In this document: in pieces, positions 12,283 to 24,300 of the stretch | Position numbering within the stretch: the stretch's first letter is position 1 | How the letters are laid out: each line of letters opens with the position of its first letter | NCBI GenBank assembly: GCA_002077045.2 | Contig: KZ111148.1 | Coordinates: 543,601-606,793 of the forward strand | Source: Rachicladosporium sp. CCFEE 5018 | Taxonomy: Eukaryota > Ascomycota > Dothideomycetes > Cladosporiales > Cladosporiaceae | Reading direction: 5' to 3' | DNA length: 63,193 bases | Translations under genes and position numbers: made by a program | Notes under the pieces: generated by a model | Told to the model about the DNA's origin: nothing | The model's input: only the letters and a program-made list of their open reading frames with translations | Database searches by the model: none

Positions 12283-13663
12283 AGTGATGGCTTGTCTTAT
12301 GGAGACTACACACTACGTCGAGCCATGTCCCGCTTGAATTCTCAACGGAGAAAGCAAGTAAGCAACGAGATCCGCCGAGAAGCAGTCCAAGCGAAGCAAT
12401 GAGATTCTTATCAAACAAGTCAGCGTTGATGCTGCTGCGAGCAGCGCCAAGTTGCAATTCCGCGTGGTGTAGGTAGTCAGCGAGAGATGCTGAAGCCCCA
12501 GACAATCCAGCTCTACTACGTGCGAATTCTGCGATCTGCGCTTCGTAGACGTTCTGAGTCTGCCAGTTGATTCTACAGCATCTGGGTCGTGCGCAGCCCA
12601 AACGGTGTCAAGACAAGATCCTACACAGCGCGACGGGTCTGTAGATCGTGAGCCTCCCTCACACGCTACAAATCAGCTGCTGCAGTGTGCGCAAGTCGCT
12701 GTCCTGAAACACATTGCATGAGTCAGCGAGGAGCTCACAGTGTGAAACATCAGCAGAAAAGGCAAATTGCGCGTGTAGCAGTGACGATCCAGGTGAGGGT
12801 GTTGGTACCTTACGTAGCCTGCGTGTGGCGATCCACACTGCACCCAACACATGCAAGATGTTGGCTCTGGCTTCAAGCACAAGGCAAATCAGGTCAGTGG
12901 AGTGCCTGTGGCATGCAAAGAGACCCAAGGTGGGTCAACTTCGAGATGACCACCAGTGGGAAGAGTTTGGCCTTCGAGAGCATAGAGAAAGGAAGAGGGA
13001 AAGGGGAACAGTATGCTACTTGGGCATAGATTTGGGCTCACCTGCCGCGCCGCCCATTGCTGACGGCTGTGTAGGCGGCTTAGGAGGCGATGAACACACA
13101 AGAACTCTTGCGATCTTGTTGTGCTGCTGGCGGCATTATGAAAAGAGTGCTTGGGCTGAGTGACCGTCCCGAAGCCACACCCGTCTTAATGACGACGAGT
13201 ATGAACGTGCTTCATTTCGAGCATCGCCGATGTCTAAACATAGATGCGCGGAATTCGATGGAGACAAAGAGTATTGAGATTCCGTCCCTGCCATTACATT
13301 TGGCAATAAAGACCGTTTCTCCGAGACGTTCGCCATGCTTCTGTGCTATGATGGCTGCATCTGCCATAGTTAACTGCTGACGAAGGTCACTGCGGGATAG
13401 CACGAGTGCAGTGTCTGTTCTGTAAACCCGACAATCTCATAGACACGGTGGTGTAGCATCCTACAGCATCGGGCAAGCCAATATGAGCACTGCTACCTCT
13501 CAAACTACTAGAGAAGCGGAGGTATGGATCAGAAGGTGATCGACTGTTGGCAACTCTTGTCTGGAATACCATGTTAGAATCCATGGTCAGTATGGTATCT
13601 TGTGATATAAGGCTACGTCAAATCAGTCACTATCAGACCAGCTACCGGCTTGACCTGTTCAAT
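12283..13663. other. Intergenic region between two C2H2 genes
   Basis: About 1.4 kb upstream of family member 1 and downstream of member 2. Only short overlapping frames; nothing recognised. Confidence 0.45.
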
Positions 13664-15061
13664 TCAACGCTCGTCGACTACTCGGCCTCCAGACGTCTTA
13701 CTCCACGCCGGATGTCGACTGTTCAGGCGCTCCGCACGCACCTTGAACCGAAAATGCGATCTGACATGGCTCATACGCATCCAACGGAGCCCAACAACAG
13801 CAGCCAAAACTGCGATGTCGCCGCCCTTGATGTTCCACACCGTCGAAGCAGTCGTGGTCGATCGGCCGTAATCACGCAGAACCTGCTGCTCGACTTGCTG
13901 CATGAACGTCTTCATTGCGACAAGCAATCCAGGGGCCTTAGGTGTCACACCTTTGCTGGAAAAGTCCATGTCTGAGGCGTCAAGGTGTCTGGCGAGATTT
14001 CTTAGCGCAGTGTTGCACTGTTGCAAGTACCTTTCTGAAACGCTAAGATTCAGCTCTCTCACGAGTACGCTGGGCGCACGCAAAGACCATACTTTGGTTG
14101 AAAGTTGTGACGATGGGTCTTTCACGCTTTTCCTTGCCGTTCGTTCCAGTAATGCAGTACGCGAAGAGGTCGAGGCCAAACATGTTGACCTATGTCGTTT
14201 AAGATCTTTGGGCCAGTGAAAGTCGCTATTGCATTGGGAACAGACGTGCTTGCCGGGAAGATGCTTATACTTGAAGTGCTTAGTGAGCTCGCATTGACGC
14301 TCGAAGCAGTCGTCGCATTGTTTACATTGGTGTGTGCGGGGATTTTCCTTTTGGCGCTTGCGCGGCTGTTCGGAGTCTTCTGCCGCCAGACCTTCAGTAT
14401 TGGGTTCGGTCGATGTGCCGTAGTCCAGTGGCGGCAACATAGGCCGAGAGACAGCTGATGTTGGGTCCAACCAAAGTGCTAAGCCCGGGGCATCATTCAC
14501 TTGCCCATTCGATGAGGATTGCAGCTCCCATACTGGCGCAGATGCAGTCCCGTATGACTGGTCAATGCAAGGGGCCGGACGCTTTAAAGTAGTAGTGTGG
14601 CCAGTAGAAGCCCGTGTAGGGTTAGTAGCTCGATTGTAATCGAAAAGCGAGGATCGAATGCGGCTGTCGGCAGCAGGACATAGAGTTGACCGGCTTGGGC
14701 GAGGCACGAACCGGGGCACTGACGCCTGGCTGGACACAGGGCTAGGGTTCCAGAGGAAGTCTTGTTGGCTAGCAATGTCTTGCGCATTGATGGCGCTCGG
14801 CAAAATCTCCATGGGACCCGGCCTGGGCTCAAATGGTAGTGCGGCGAAGGCCGTCGTGTCGATCGCAAATCCAGTCATCGACGGTCCCGTGATATCTCCT
14901 ACATCATAGCACCCAGGAAAGGTGAATTCCATGCCTGACAGTGCCTCGTTGAAGTCGAAGTCGAGGACGGGGTCGATATTAGGACCGTCCTGGAAAGTAA
15001 TGCTACTCCAGTGTTCCGGACTATTGCACAGGCCTGCTGTGCCATCGCAGTGCGGATTCAT
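13664..15061 (-). CDS. C2H2 zinc-finger protein, WPKDL family member 2
   Basis: A single-exon gene of 465 residues with two fingers at residues 246-267 and 274-294. Finger 1 is CX2CX12HX4H with FERQCELTKH. Finger 2 contains FHWPKDLKRH but ends HRSTC, so its last ligand would be Cys (HX3C). A longer helical tail of about 170 residues follows, containing YLQQCNTALRNLARHLD and a Gln-rich segment (FMQQVEQQVL) that could dimerise. The N-terminal half is Pro/Ser/Asp-rich and resembles an activation region. Likely a nuclear regulator by family; function unknown. Confidence 0.75.
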   Translation of the reverse strand: MNPHCDGTAGLCNSPEHWSSITFQDGPNIDPVLDFDFNEALSGMEFTFPGCYDVGDITGPSMTGFAIDTTAFAALPFEPRPGPMEILPSAINAQDIASQQDFLWNPSPVSSQASVPRFVPRPSRSTLCPAADSRIRSSLFDYNRATNPTRASTGHTTTLKRPAPCIDQSYGTASAPVWELQSSSNGQVNDAPGLALWLDPTSAVSRPMLPPLDYGTSTEPNTEGLAAEDSEQPRKRQKENPRTHQCKQCDDCFERQCELTKHFKYKHLPGKHVCSQCNSDFHWPKDLKRHRSTCLASTSSRTALLERTARKSVKDPSSQLSTKVWSLRAPSVLVRELNLSVSERYLQQCNTALRNLARHLDASDMDFSSKGVTPKAPGLLVAMKTFMQQVEQQVLRDYGRSTTTASTVWNIKGGDIAVLAAVVGLRWMRMSHVRSHFRFKVRAERLNSRHPAWSKTSGGRVVDER

Positions 15062-15971
15062 GACGCCGAGTATGCTGCACAGAGCGCCAATGAGGTGCTC
15101 AGATCGAGTGCCGACAAGGCGTGCAGATCACACGAAATATGACGTTGAAAGGAAGAATGAGGTGAAGTGGGTGTAGCTGCTGAAACGCGAGAGTGCGAGC
15201 GAGGCGTAGAAAACCTCAGGCCTGATAGCTTACTTACGCAAGATTTTATCTATTGACAGTCCCATGAAGAACGCGCGAGGCAAACCAGTGGGTCATGGAC
15301 GCCTTGCTCTTGACGAGGTGCACAGACGTGCCGGCGTCAGAAGCAGTTGGCGGTAATGGGGCAGTGCAAAGGCTGATAGTGGTGATGTATCACACACCGC
15401 CTGTTCCCAACACTGTTTTTCAATCGATACCGAGCACATGAGCACGGTCAAGGGTGATGCATGCCACATCGACAACATTGATGAAGTGCTCCCACGACCA
15501 TTGAGTGGTGTCGAATCTCGGGACGTTGCGAGTCGGAGGCAGCGCGATGGGTAGAGGGGACGTGATGCATGCCTGTATCTACTGCACAGTATCATTCCTG
15601 AGCGTTGATTGAATCACGCCGCCCAATGCCGCCAGTTCTGGAATTGGACCTTCGGTGGTCACCACTCATCAACAAATTAGCATCGGTGCTCACACATGAG
15701 TGTGCTCATGATGCGAACGCCGGTAATTGATAGTTGGCGGCACCTAGTGAGCCGCCATGCTGTTGGAAGTTACTGGAGTAGACATGCCGCAGCATGATGG
15801 CGGCACTGACGGTGTGCTTACTCGACGCAAAATCATCAACATCAGCAACAGTAGTATAAGATCAGGTATAGAGACATGGCGGACGTCGTGTATCGTTGGC
15901 ACGTAATTTCAAACTTCCTGTTCTTTGGGGCATACCCACCTACCTATAACCCGGCCGTTGTCGACGGAGCT
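15062..15971. other. Intergenic region
   Basis: About 0.9 kb holding the promoter of the minus-strand C2H2 gene and that of the small gene at 15972. No gene recognised. Confidence 0.45.
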
Positions 15972-16305
15972 ATGACCACCACCAACTCTCGATCATATAC
16001 CTCCCTTCTCGCCCAGAATGAATTCAAGCGTGAGTGTCGTCCACCCTGGCCCATGCAGTCCCGACTCACAAAGACTAGCCGGCGAGAAGCTCGGTAACAC
16101 CAAAGACTTGGCCAAGCGGTCGGTCTCGTCAATGGGAGTCAACCGCGACGCCAGAAGTGTAGGCTCCCAACAAGGCAGCCGAAAAGGAGCACAGTCGAAC
16201 GAGTCACCAAAGCCACGCCTCAAAATCACCAGAGCGGAGGAGAACGCTCTGCTGCAGCATGTCGGAAGCTGGACGAAAGATTGTAAGAGGACCGAGCGTC
16301 GATAG
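15972..16305 (+). CDS. Small basic protein of unknown function, two exons
   Basis: Exons 15972-16029 and 16079-16305 flank a 49-nt intron (GTGAGT...CTAG, CTCAC branch). The phase fits and gives 94 residues, rich in Lys/Arg/Ser, beginning MTTTNSRSYT. I do not recognise a family. The frame meets TAG at 16303-16305, but the same frame continues to 16404 with a helical stretch (VVEGIDRILELFLN). Either the gene has a recent nonsense change, a further intron is missed, or the tail is chance. The 46-bp palindrome starts 13 nt after 16404. Existence of the gene rests on splice signals and phase only. Confidence 0.4.
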
Positions 16306-16417
16306 AATGTAATGACGGCTTTCTCGGAGGAGGGACGGCACAGGAATGCGGTGGTTGAGGGGATTGATAGGATCTTGGAACTCTTTTTAAATGTGGACGA
16401 GTGACTAGCAGCAAGCA

Positions 16418-16515
16418 TAAGTACAGAGTAGATTGCAGTTCTACACTTCTCGAGCATTCATAATCGAATTTATGAATGCTCGAGAAGTGTAGAACTGCAA
16501 TCTACTCTGTACTTA
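16418..16515. repeat. Perfect 46-bp inverted repeat with 6-nt spacer
   Basis: The arm 16418-16463 is the exact reverse complement of 16470-16515; the loop is 16464-16469. It lies between the plus-strand small gene and the 3' end of the minus-strand hydrolase, so transcripts from both sides could form a long hairpin. A fold-back assembly chimera is an alternative. Confidence 0.95.
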
Positions 16516-16589
16516 ATACCTTTCCGCCTCGATGCTTTACGCCCCAGCTTTCTGGATGTGCTCAACAGCCTCCAGCACTGTACAGTCTG

Positions 16590-18334
16590 TCAGCTCTCGA
16601 GCCACTTGAATCTCACGGGCCAATACTCACAATAACCAACAAACACTTTCGGGTTCTCTGTGGCGGGAAAGTGTCCCAAGCCCTTCATAGCCTGATGCTT
16701 CCCACCCGGAATCTTATCGCAAGTGGCCTGACTCATTGCAGGAGTGTTGCTCCAATCGTACTCACCAGTCAACATGTAGACTGGGCATTTCTTGGTGTCG
16801 ATGTTCTTCATGCGGTCACGGCCGTCCCAGCCGCCGAAGTACATGCTGAGTTATGCGTCAGTAGAGGTATCGGGGTGAGTAGTGAGAGGGAAGGTCATAC
16901 TCGAGATCGCCGTGGAAGATGCCATAGGCTTGCGCCGAGTATAAGTGCCAGACAAGCTGTCGGTTGGCCAATGGCGCGGTTGGGGACATCATCTGCAGTC
17001 CCAGTCAGTGACCTGCAGTCCCAGCTGCTCATGGAATATACTCACCCCATAGATCCACTCCGGATTGAACAGCGACTGGTTCACATACGGACTACGATCA
17101 TACCACTGTCTGTCCATGGTCAAGTAGTCGCTTCCCTGCAGTGGGATGGTGCCCGAGCATCCCACTTCCTCAGCTCGAACAGCACAAGCCAGCGAGATTT
17201 GACCAGCCATGGAGGCACCGCAGATGATGGGCTTGTTGAGACCGAGCTTCTTGACAAAGGCAGCGATGCATCCCACGTAGGCGTCTTCGGTGTTGGTGTG
17301 GTTGCCCGGGTGGTAGCCTTCGTACTGAGAGCTGGTGAGCGACTGGTGCATAGAATGGTGTGGTCCAGCTACATACCGGGAACGAGCGGCCATGAGCTGG
17401 CAGATCGAAAGCCGTCATGCGCAGCTTCTCGCGGGCACGAGAATCGTTCATTACACTGCAAGATCAGCTACTGTTCCCGTTGCTCGAGCCCAGGACGTAT
17501 CACTCACCCATGATACTGCCTGCTATCACTGCCAGCGGTATGCAAGAACACAATATCCTGGCTGCCTTCACCAGACTGCTCATAGAATATCTTGCACTTG
17601 CCCCACAGCGGCCCAGCATTGACATACGCATATCTGCCAACAATGCAGTCTTCCTCGGGATCAGCCTGATCATCGACAGGCGTCTCGCCAGCGTAAGCGT
17701 CATGCAGAAGCTCGAGTACGCGACGCCAGACGTGCGTCCAGTGAGCGAAAGCATCCTGCACACGTCAGATGATCACGTTTGTGGTCAGACGGAAGAGAAT
17801 CACACCTGATCACCCGCCACGGAGATGCCCTCTTGCTTAATATTCATGCCAAACATCTGTTTGTCCACACCGTCAGCTAATGCCTCCTTTCTCATGCGGT
17901 CGAGAAGCCGTCTTACGCCCCTATCAATCACGTCAGCTCTAGAGTTCTCGCGAGTATTCACTCGCAACGCACCAGTAACTCTGATAAGGCGCCACAGGCG
18001 TCTGCTTGAAGAACTCCTGCCACTGCTCTGGCAATGCGCTCAGCGTGAACAGAGCCTTCCCAGCTTCTCCAGCCTTGATGTCAGCTTTGCCATTGGTCAC
18101 AGTGACCAGGACAGCATTGTCACTTCCAGCTCCAATGATGCCGAACGTCGCCGGAGCGTCGATCGCGTTGCTGGTGGTGAAGGCTGAGAGCTGGCCGTCG
18201 TTCTCAGCAACTTTGTTGGCCTTCGCCAATGCATCGCCTAGCTGGGTGGGCAAGTCAGCCCAAGGATGAGACGATGAAGTGCCGTTGGTATCCATTGCTG
18301 TGTCAGAGGTTTTCTGGCGCTTGGGACGGGGCAT
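16590..18334 (-). CDS. SCP2-like domain fused to an alpha/beta-hydrolase
   Basis: Seven exons: 18334-17973, 17920-17806, 17755-17508, 17455-17377, 17324-17046, 16992-16901, 16845-16590. All introns are GT-AG, 47-54 nt, and every phase fits, giving 476 residues. Residues about 25-130 resemble an SCP2 sterol/lipid-carrier fold (FGIIGAGSDNAVLVTVTNGKA, GKALFTLSA, WQEFFKQTPVAPYQSYW). The hydrolase domain follows: oxyanion region FLHTAGSDSRQYHG, FDLPAHGRS, nucleophile elbow CGASMAG (Ser), acid LTGEYDW (Asp) and base GLGHFP (His), so the triad looks complete. No secretion signal is seen. The substrate is unknown; an acyl or sterol ester is a guess from the lipid-carrier domain. Confidence 0.85.
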
Positions 18335-18981
18335 TGCAAAAGGCGCTTCGCACTATCCTATGTTGATTGCTTGTGAAGCAGAAACCTGAAAGAAGAGGGA
18401 AGGATCTTTGCGGTGGGTGAGGGGAAGGCAAGGAACACGAGTACTTGGCCTACGTCTTGTCGCTATGTACATGCCGCTGCACAGCTGGCTGGTCCTCGCA
18501 TCCTTGGGTGCAACCTGATCGTGCGATGCGACTGAGCTGGGAGGTGTTCCTGTGCTGTCTGTAGTGGGCAATAACAGTGCCTGCGCAGCTCAAGGTCTTG
18601 AAAGAGGGGCCATGCGTCTTCTGGCTGCGTCCGCGGAATCCAACCGTCGCACTCAATCGCGTCGGGGACACGGAAATGTGCTTGGATACAGTCCATCCGC
18701 TTTCGTCAGACAGGGAAGTTATTCCCGCCGTGTGCAAGCAGGTGGAAGAGCTGAAGTGCGGTTCAGACTAATTTGTCAGGGCAGCTTCACGTCATTCCCC
18801 CGCACTCCACAAACATATGCTCGGCTTTAGGAGCTATGCAGTGATCATATCGATGACTTTGGCATTTCTGTATCCTCCCCTGAACTTCTGAGTAGCAATA
18901 AGAATCGGCACGCTGGCGAGAGCAACGAAAAAGCGAAAGACCACCACAAAGACCGAAACCAAACCTCCAGGAATTACCAAG
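18335..18981. promoter_or_regulatory. Divergent promoter region hydrolase/SSADH
   Basis: These 647 bases lie between two divergent start codons. No additional gene or recognisable operator is seen. Confidence 0.45.
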
Positions 18982-20589
18982 ATGGCACCTAATCTTCCCT
19001 TCAAGGTACTTCACCACCACACCACGTCCACGACAAGTTACTAATGGCAATACCACAGCTTAACAACCCCGACCTCTTCCGCGACAAATCCCTCGTCGGC
19101 GACGAATGGGTCGAAGCAAAATCCTCCAAGCGCTTCGACGTCTACGACCCAGGCAACGGCAAAGTCTGGGCCACAGCCCCCGACAACACTGCCGAAGACA
19201 CCGATGCCGCCGTCAAAGCAGCCCACGAAGCCTTTCTTACCTACCGACGCGAGAACCCAAAGTCCCGCGCCCAGAAATTGCTCAAATGGGACGCCTTGAT
19301 CCGCGAGAACCGTGATGATCTGGCGAGTATTGTAACCTATGAGACTGGCAAGCCGATTGCGGAGTCCCAGGGAGAGCTGGACTATGCGTTGGGCTTCACG
19401 TGGTGGTTTGCGGGTGAGGCGGAGCGGGTGCAGGGCACCATTCAGACGCCTAGTGCGCCGAACCGGAGGGTGTTTACTGTCAAGCAGCCTATTGGTGTGG
19501 CTGTGGCATTGGTGCCGTGGAATTTCCCGATTGCGATGATCTTGAGGAAGGCTGGCGCAGCATTGGCGGCGGGGTGCACGATGATTGTGAAGCCAAGTCC
19601 GGAGACGCCGTTCTCGGTGTTGGCGCTGGCATATCTTGCTGAGCAGGCTGGGTTCAGCAAGGGCGTCTTCAGTGTACTGACGACAAGTCTGGACAACACA
19701 CCAGGACTGAGCGAGTCATTGTGCAGGCATCCGTTGGTCAAGAAGGTAACCTTCACCGGAAGCACCCGTGTTGGAAAGCTGGTGGCGAAGATCTGTTCCG
19801 ACGGATTGAAGAAATGCACCCTTGAGCTTGGTGGCAACTGCCCGTTCCTCGTCTTCGACGATGCCGACCTCGAGCAAGCGGCGAACCAGCTCATGGCACT
19901 CAAATGGCGACACGCTGGGCAAGCCTGCATTACCGCCAATCGCGTCTACGTCCAGGCCGGCGTATATGACAAGTTCGCCGAAATCATCAAGGAGAAGACC
20001 GCTGCGCTCGTCGTTGGTCATGGCAGCGAAAAAAAGACCACCATGGGTCCCGTCACTACACCACGTAGTCTCGACAAGGCAGACGCGCAAGTCGAGGATG
20101 CACAGAAGCAGGGCGGGAAAGTCATCCTAGGTGGCAAGAGGTTGATGGGTACATCTGGCTACGATGGATACTTCTTCGAGCCAACCATCATCACCTCCGC
20201 CAAGAAGGAGATGTTGATTGCACAAGAGGAGACCTTCGCGCCAGTGATGGCCTTGTTCAAGTTTGATACCGAAGAGGAGGCCGTCCAGCGGGCGAATGAT
20301 ACAAGCATGGGTCTTGCAAGCTGTAAGTGCCGCTCGTTTACCAGATCCTCTTGTTTGCGTGCTGACATTCCTAGACTACTTTACGAAGAACATCGATCGT
20401 ACCTGGCGATTGCTCGAGAACCTCGAAGCTGGCATGATTGGAATGAACACCGGGAACGCGTCTGCTGCTGAATCGCCGTTCGGTGGCATCAAGGAGTCCG
20501 GATACGGCAAAGAGTCCGGCAAGGACGTGGCGATCCAGGAGTACATGGTGACCAAGACTGGCACACTCACGCTGTCGGATCACTACTGA
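18982..20589 (+). CDS. UGA2: Succinate-semialdehyde dehydrogenase (aldehyde dehydrogenase family)
   Basis: Exons 18982-19005, 19059-20322 and 20375-20589 give 500 residues. The 24-nt first exon (MAPNLPFK) is chosen over the in-frame ATG at 19044 because that ATG lies inside an intron with a perfect TACTAAT branch point and ACAG acceptor. ALDH hallmarks: PWNFP, KPSPETP, NAD(P) loop FTGSTRVGK, catalytic Glu in LELGGNCP, catalytic Cys in GQACITANR, and the C-terminal ESPFGGIKESGYG. The best match among families is SSADH, the last step of the GABA shunt (succinic semialdehyde to succinate). Substrate specificity is inferred from the overall pattern, not proven. Confidence 0.88.
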
Positions 20590-21330
20590 TCCTGCTGTCT
20601 TTGCACGCTACTCCGAGCCAGGACCTTCCGTAAGGCATGTATATATCTGATTTGTAGCTTCGAAAGTGCGCCATTCGCTTTGCCAATGGTAGTTCATCGT
20701 GCTATTAGCCATGATCGATCCGTATACGCTGTGATTGCCACGTAGAAGGTCGAACGTCGGAGGTGAGAGTAGGCGTTCATTTATTTTCCTGCCTGATCTC
20801 TGGGAAGCTTCCTGTGCTTCTCAAACTCCTTATACTGCGACTGTCCCACGTGGCGCGTCAGCGTGTGAAAGACGCAATTCTTTGCCATTTTCGCACGCTC
20901 ATAGGCCAATTGGCATAGCAGGTCGCTGCCGCAGCCAAACTGGTAGGTACCATGCCATACGTTTGATTTCATTAGAGGAGCGCGGGCATCTTGTGTGAGC
21001 AGTTTCCTTATGCAATGGTGAGTGCCAGACAGCGGCTGTGCTCAAGCGCCTCGCTGTCGTCACTCCCGAGCTCCACGTTATGTTCCTTCTGACACCCTCT
21101 CACCTGGCCACAACTGCACATGAGGTTGCTATAGACGTCGTTTTATGTTCGTGTTAGCGAGCGATAATTATACGAGCGTCCTATAACAGCATTGCATGCA
21201 AGGATCGTGGTGGTGAAACGAGGAAAAGCGCCGACCACCTGCAGTGCCTGCCTGGCGGGGAAACACGGCCACTTTAAACTGTGACCTTCTTGTGCAACAT
21301 CGACACCAAGGTCCTTAACTTTTCGCGGAC
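20590..21330. other. Intergenic region
   Basis: About 740 bases between the SSADH stop and the BBC1 start; holds the BBC1 promoter. No gene seen. Confidence 0.5.
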
Positions 21331-24300
21331 ATGGCAGGCTCCAAGGTCAAGGCGATCTACGAGTATACGAGCCAAGAAGCGGACGATCTGAGCTTTCCCG
21401 TGGGCCAGATCATTACAATCACGGAGCAAATCGACGCGGACTGGTACGAAGGCGAATACGTGGATGCGAGCGGGAACAAGAAGTCTGGCATATTTCCGAA
21501 CAACTTCGTGGAGAAGTATGAGCCCGAAATACCCTCAAGACCAACGAGGCCGACAAGGCAAAAAGAGGCAGCTCCTGCGCCTCAGCCGGCCGAGCCTGTG
21601 GCAAGGCAGCCAGAGCCAGTAGTAGAGGCCGAAGACAGCGATGAAGAGATAGCACCGCCATTGCCTGTTGCGTCGAAACCCCAGCCTCCACCAGTGTCAA
21701 TTCCAGCTGCGACGCCAAGAGCACAAGACGAGGTGCGCTCGCCGAAGTCAGCAGGTAGCCAACAAACATCTGTAGCACGCGAAGAGCTTCCTCCAGCACC
21801 GCGACCAACGCCGGCGCAGCCCGCGGCGGCAGAGTCCAAGAAGCCTCCGCCGCCTGTTGCACAGAAGACGAATGCCTTCAAGGACCGCATCGCAGCTTTC
21901 AATGCCACCACTGCGGCGCCAGTACTACCGTTCAAGCCCAAAGACACGAGTAGCTACGTGAAGAAGCCATTTGTAGCGCCTCCGCCAAGCTCCAATGCCT
22001 ACGTACCGCCTGCGATCAAGCATGAGCCCATTCAGAAGCCTTATCATCGCGAAGAGGATCCGGAGATCAAGCAGCAGCAGGAAGATGACGCTGCTGCGGC
22101 AGAAGCTGCTGGCTTCAACACTCAGAGCCGAGACGCACAGGAAGAGGACGAAGAGGACGCACCCAAGCCGCAGAGCTTGAAGGAGCGTATTGCGGCGTTG
22201 CAGGCGCAGCAAGCCGAGCAAGCGCAGCGCAAGGCAGGCGGTGGAGGTGAGAAGCGGGAAAGAAAGGCGCCCGTCAAGAAGCCATCAGAGCCTGTGCTTC
22301 GGGACGAGGACGAGGATGTCGAGCAGCCAGCAGACTCGAGGAAGTCATTGGACGCGCCACGCGAACGGCCCAGGGTACCTTCAGCGCAGCAGGCTCCACT
22401 AGACCCGGCGACCACGAATCCACCGATGCCTCAGCACGAGATCTTAAGTGGTGGTGAAGAGGCGGATCAGTCAGCTGCTGGCGAAACTACAGAGGACGAT
22501 ACTGGCACGATCGGGCATGATGACAGCGACGAAAAGCCAGCGGCGCCAATCCGCGCATCAACAGCACCGCGCGCCGAGCCGGATGCCGATGATGAGGAGG
22601 AGGCTACCGAAGTCGCAGACAGCGACGGAGATGACTCAGTCGACGAGGAGACGCGTCGCAAAGAAGAGCTCAGACAGCGCATGGCGAAGATGAGTGGCGG
22701 TATGGGTATGCCTGGCATGTTTGGCGGCATGCCACCTACGGGAATCACGCCGAAGAAGCGGTCTACGTCGGGCAAGCGCACGGCTTCCAAACAGTCGGAT
22801 GAGCAGGGCGTAGCCTATGAGCAGCAGCCAAGGGCTCCTATGGTGCCCATACCTGGCATGCATCGCGTGCAGAGCCCGGAGAATGAGCCGATGCCACAGC
22901 AGTTAGCGCCGCGTGCTGTTGGAGGAGATGCAGGTTCAACGACCGGTGGTCGGGATGCAGGCGAGGCAGCCGAAGCCCAAGATGCTTCATCCGAGCGTCC
23001 AAGTCGAACTTCGACCACCGAGGAGCGCAGCATGGCTCCTTCAGTACCCAAAGGTAGGATACCCCGTAAACCCACCCCTAGCAGGGCACAACGCATCGAT
23101 TCAGCTTACTGCGATGTGCCTTCGATCGGCAACGCGTGGCGAAGCTACGATAGTACTGTCTGCTTAGTTGACGCGGTTGTTGTGTCACGGGCAGTGCGTA
23201 AGTCCTGCTATAGCAAGCAGACTTACACACCACACTTATCATTTGACTACTCATACTAACACTGTTGCAGGGCGGCCCGAGTCCCAATACGTAGAGCGAA
23301 GTGCAGCACCACCTGTACCTAGTGATAGGCCTGTCCCACCACTTCCGCCACCGGGTAGCAGTGCGCCAGAGTCGCGTCCTGTGCCCGCGCCACCATCTAC
23401 CGCACAAGTACGGTCGCCTGGTCCTGGCTCAGAATCTGACGACGAGTCCTCAATACGAGCACCGCGATCTTCAGCTGGTACTCCACTCGCTGAAGCACCT
23501 TTACCGGTTCGAAATCGTGCGCCTCCTGTACCCGGACAACGAGAGCCACCACCTCTACCTCCGCAGTCGCCTCAGAACAATCGAGCGTCATACTTTGGCA
23601 GCGAGTCAAGTATGGCCACGCCTCCCGCCGTGAACAAGCGTACAAGCAGAGTACCTACCATCCCTACTGACAGTCCAATCACATTACCAAGACCTCCACC
23701 CCCACCTCCGCCAACCGCAGCACCACCAACACGCCGTAACACCGACTTGCAGCCCGGTGCAATGGCTGACGACGAGCGAGAGAGTGACTATGAAGGTGAC
23801 TACGATACTGACATTGCATCGAGTGCAAAGCACAAGGCTGCACTGACCTCTCATGCGCGTGAGGCGAGTCTGGATGATAGTACTACTGGCGGTGAGACGC
23901 CCGTGTTACAGCAGCAAGCACCTCCGCCACTACCAGTACAACGCGCTGTACCTCCTCTTCCGCCACAAGCCGCACAGAAGTCAAGGCAGTCCGTCGACCT
24001 GCCACGAGCCCCTCCACCAATGCCACCGCCAAGAGACATGCCCGGAAGTCCGGTCGAGGGCGATGACTATGATCCATATCGCTACGCTGGAATGGATAGA
24101 GCTGTACCGCCAGTTCCTAGCGCTGCGCCTATAGCAATGCCTCCCGTACCGCAACGGGATGCTGCACCTGCACACAACGACAGCTCCGATGACATGTACT
24201 CTGCTTCACCACCTCAAAAGTCTCTGGAGCGGCCACCACCTCCGCCACCTCGCGAAGTTGAGCAGGACGACCGCGTGCCATTCATGCCACCAGCGCCTCG

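Noticed and set aside
16476..17513. Long plus-strand frame starting MLEKCRTAIYSV, mirrored at 15993-16457 on the minus strand
   Set aside because: Both starts arise from the two arms of the palindrome, and the longer frame is antisense to the hydrolase gene.
19044..19058. ATG at 19044 as the SSADH start
   Set aside because: It lies within an intron with a TACTAAT branch point and ACAG acceptor; the 24-nt upstream exon gives the better N-terminus.
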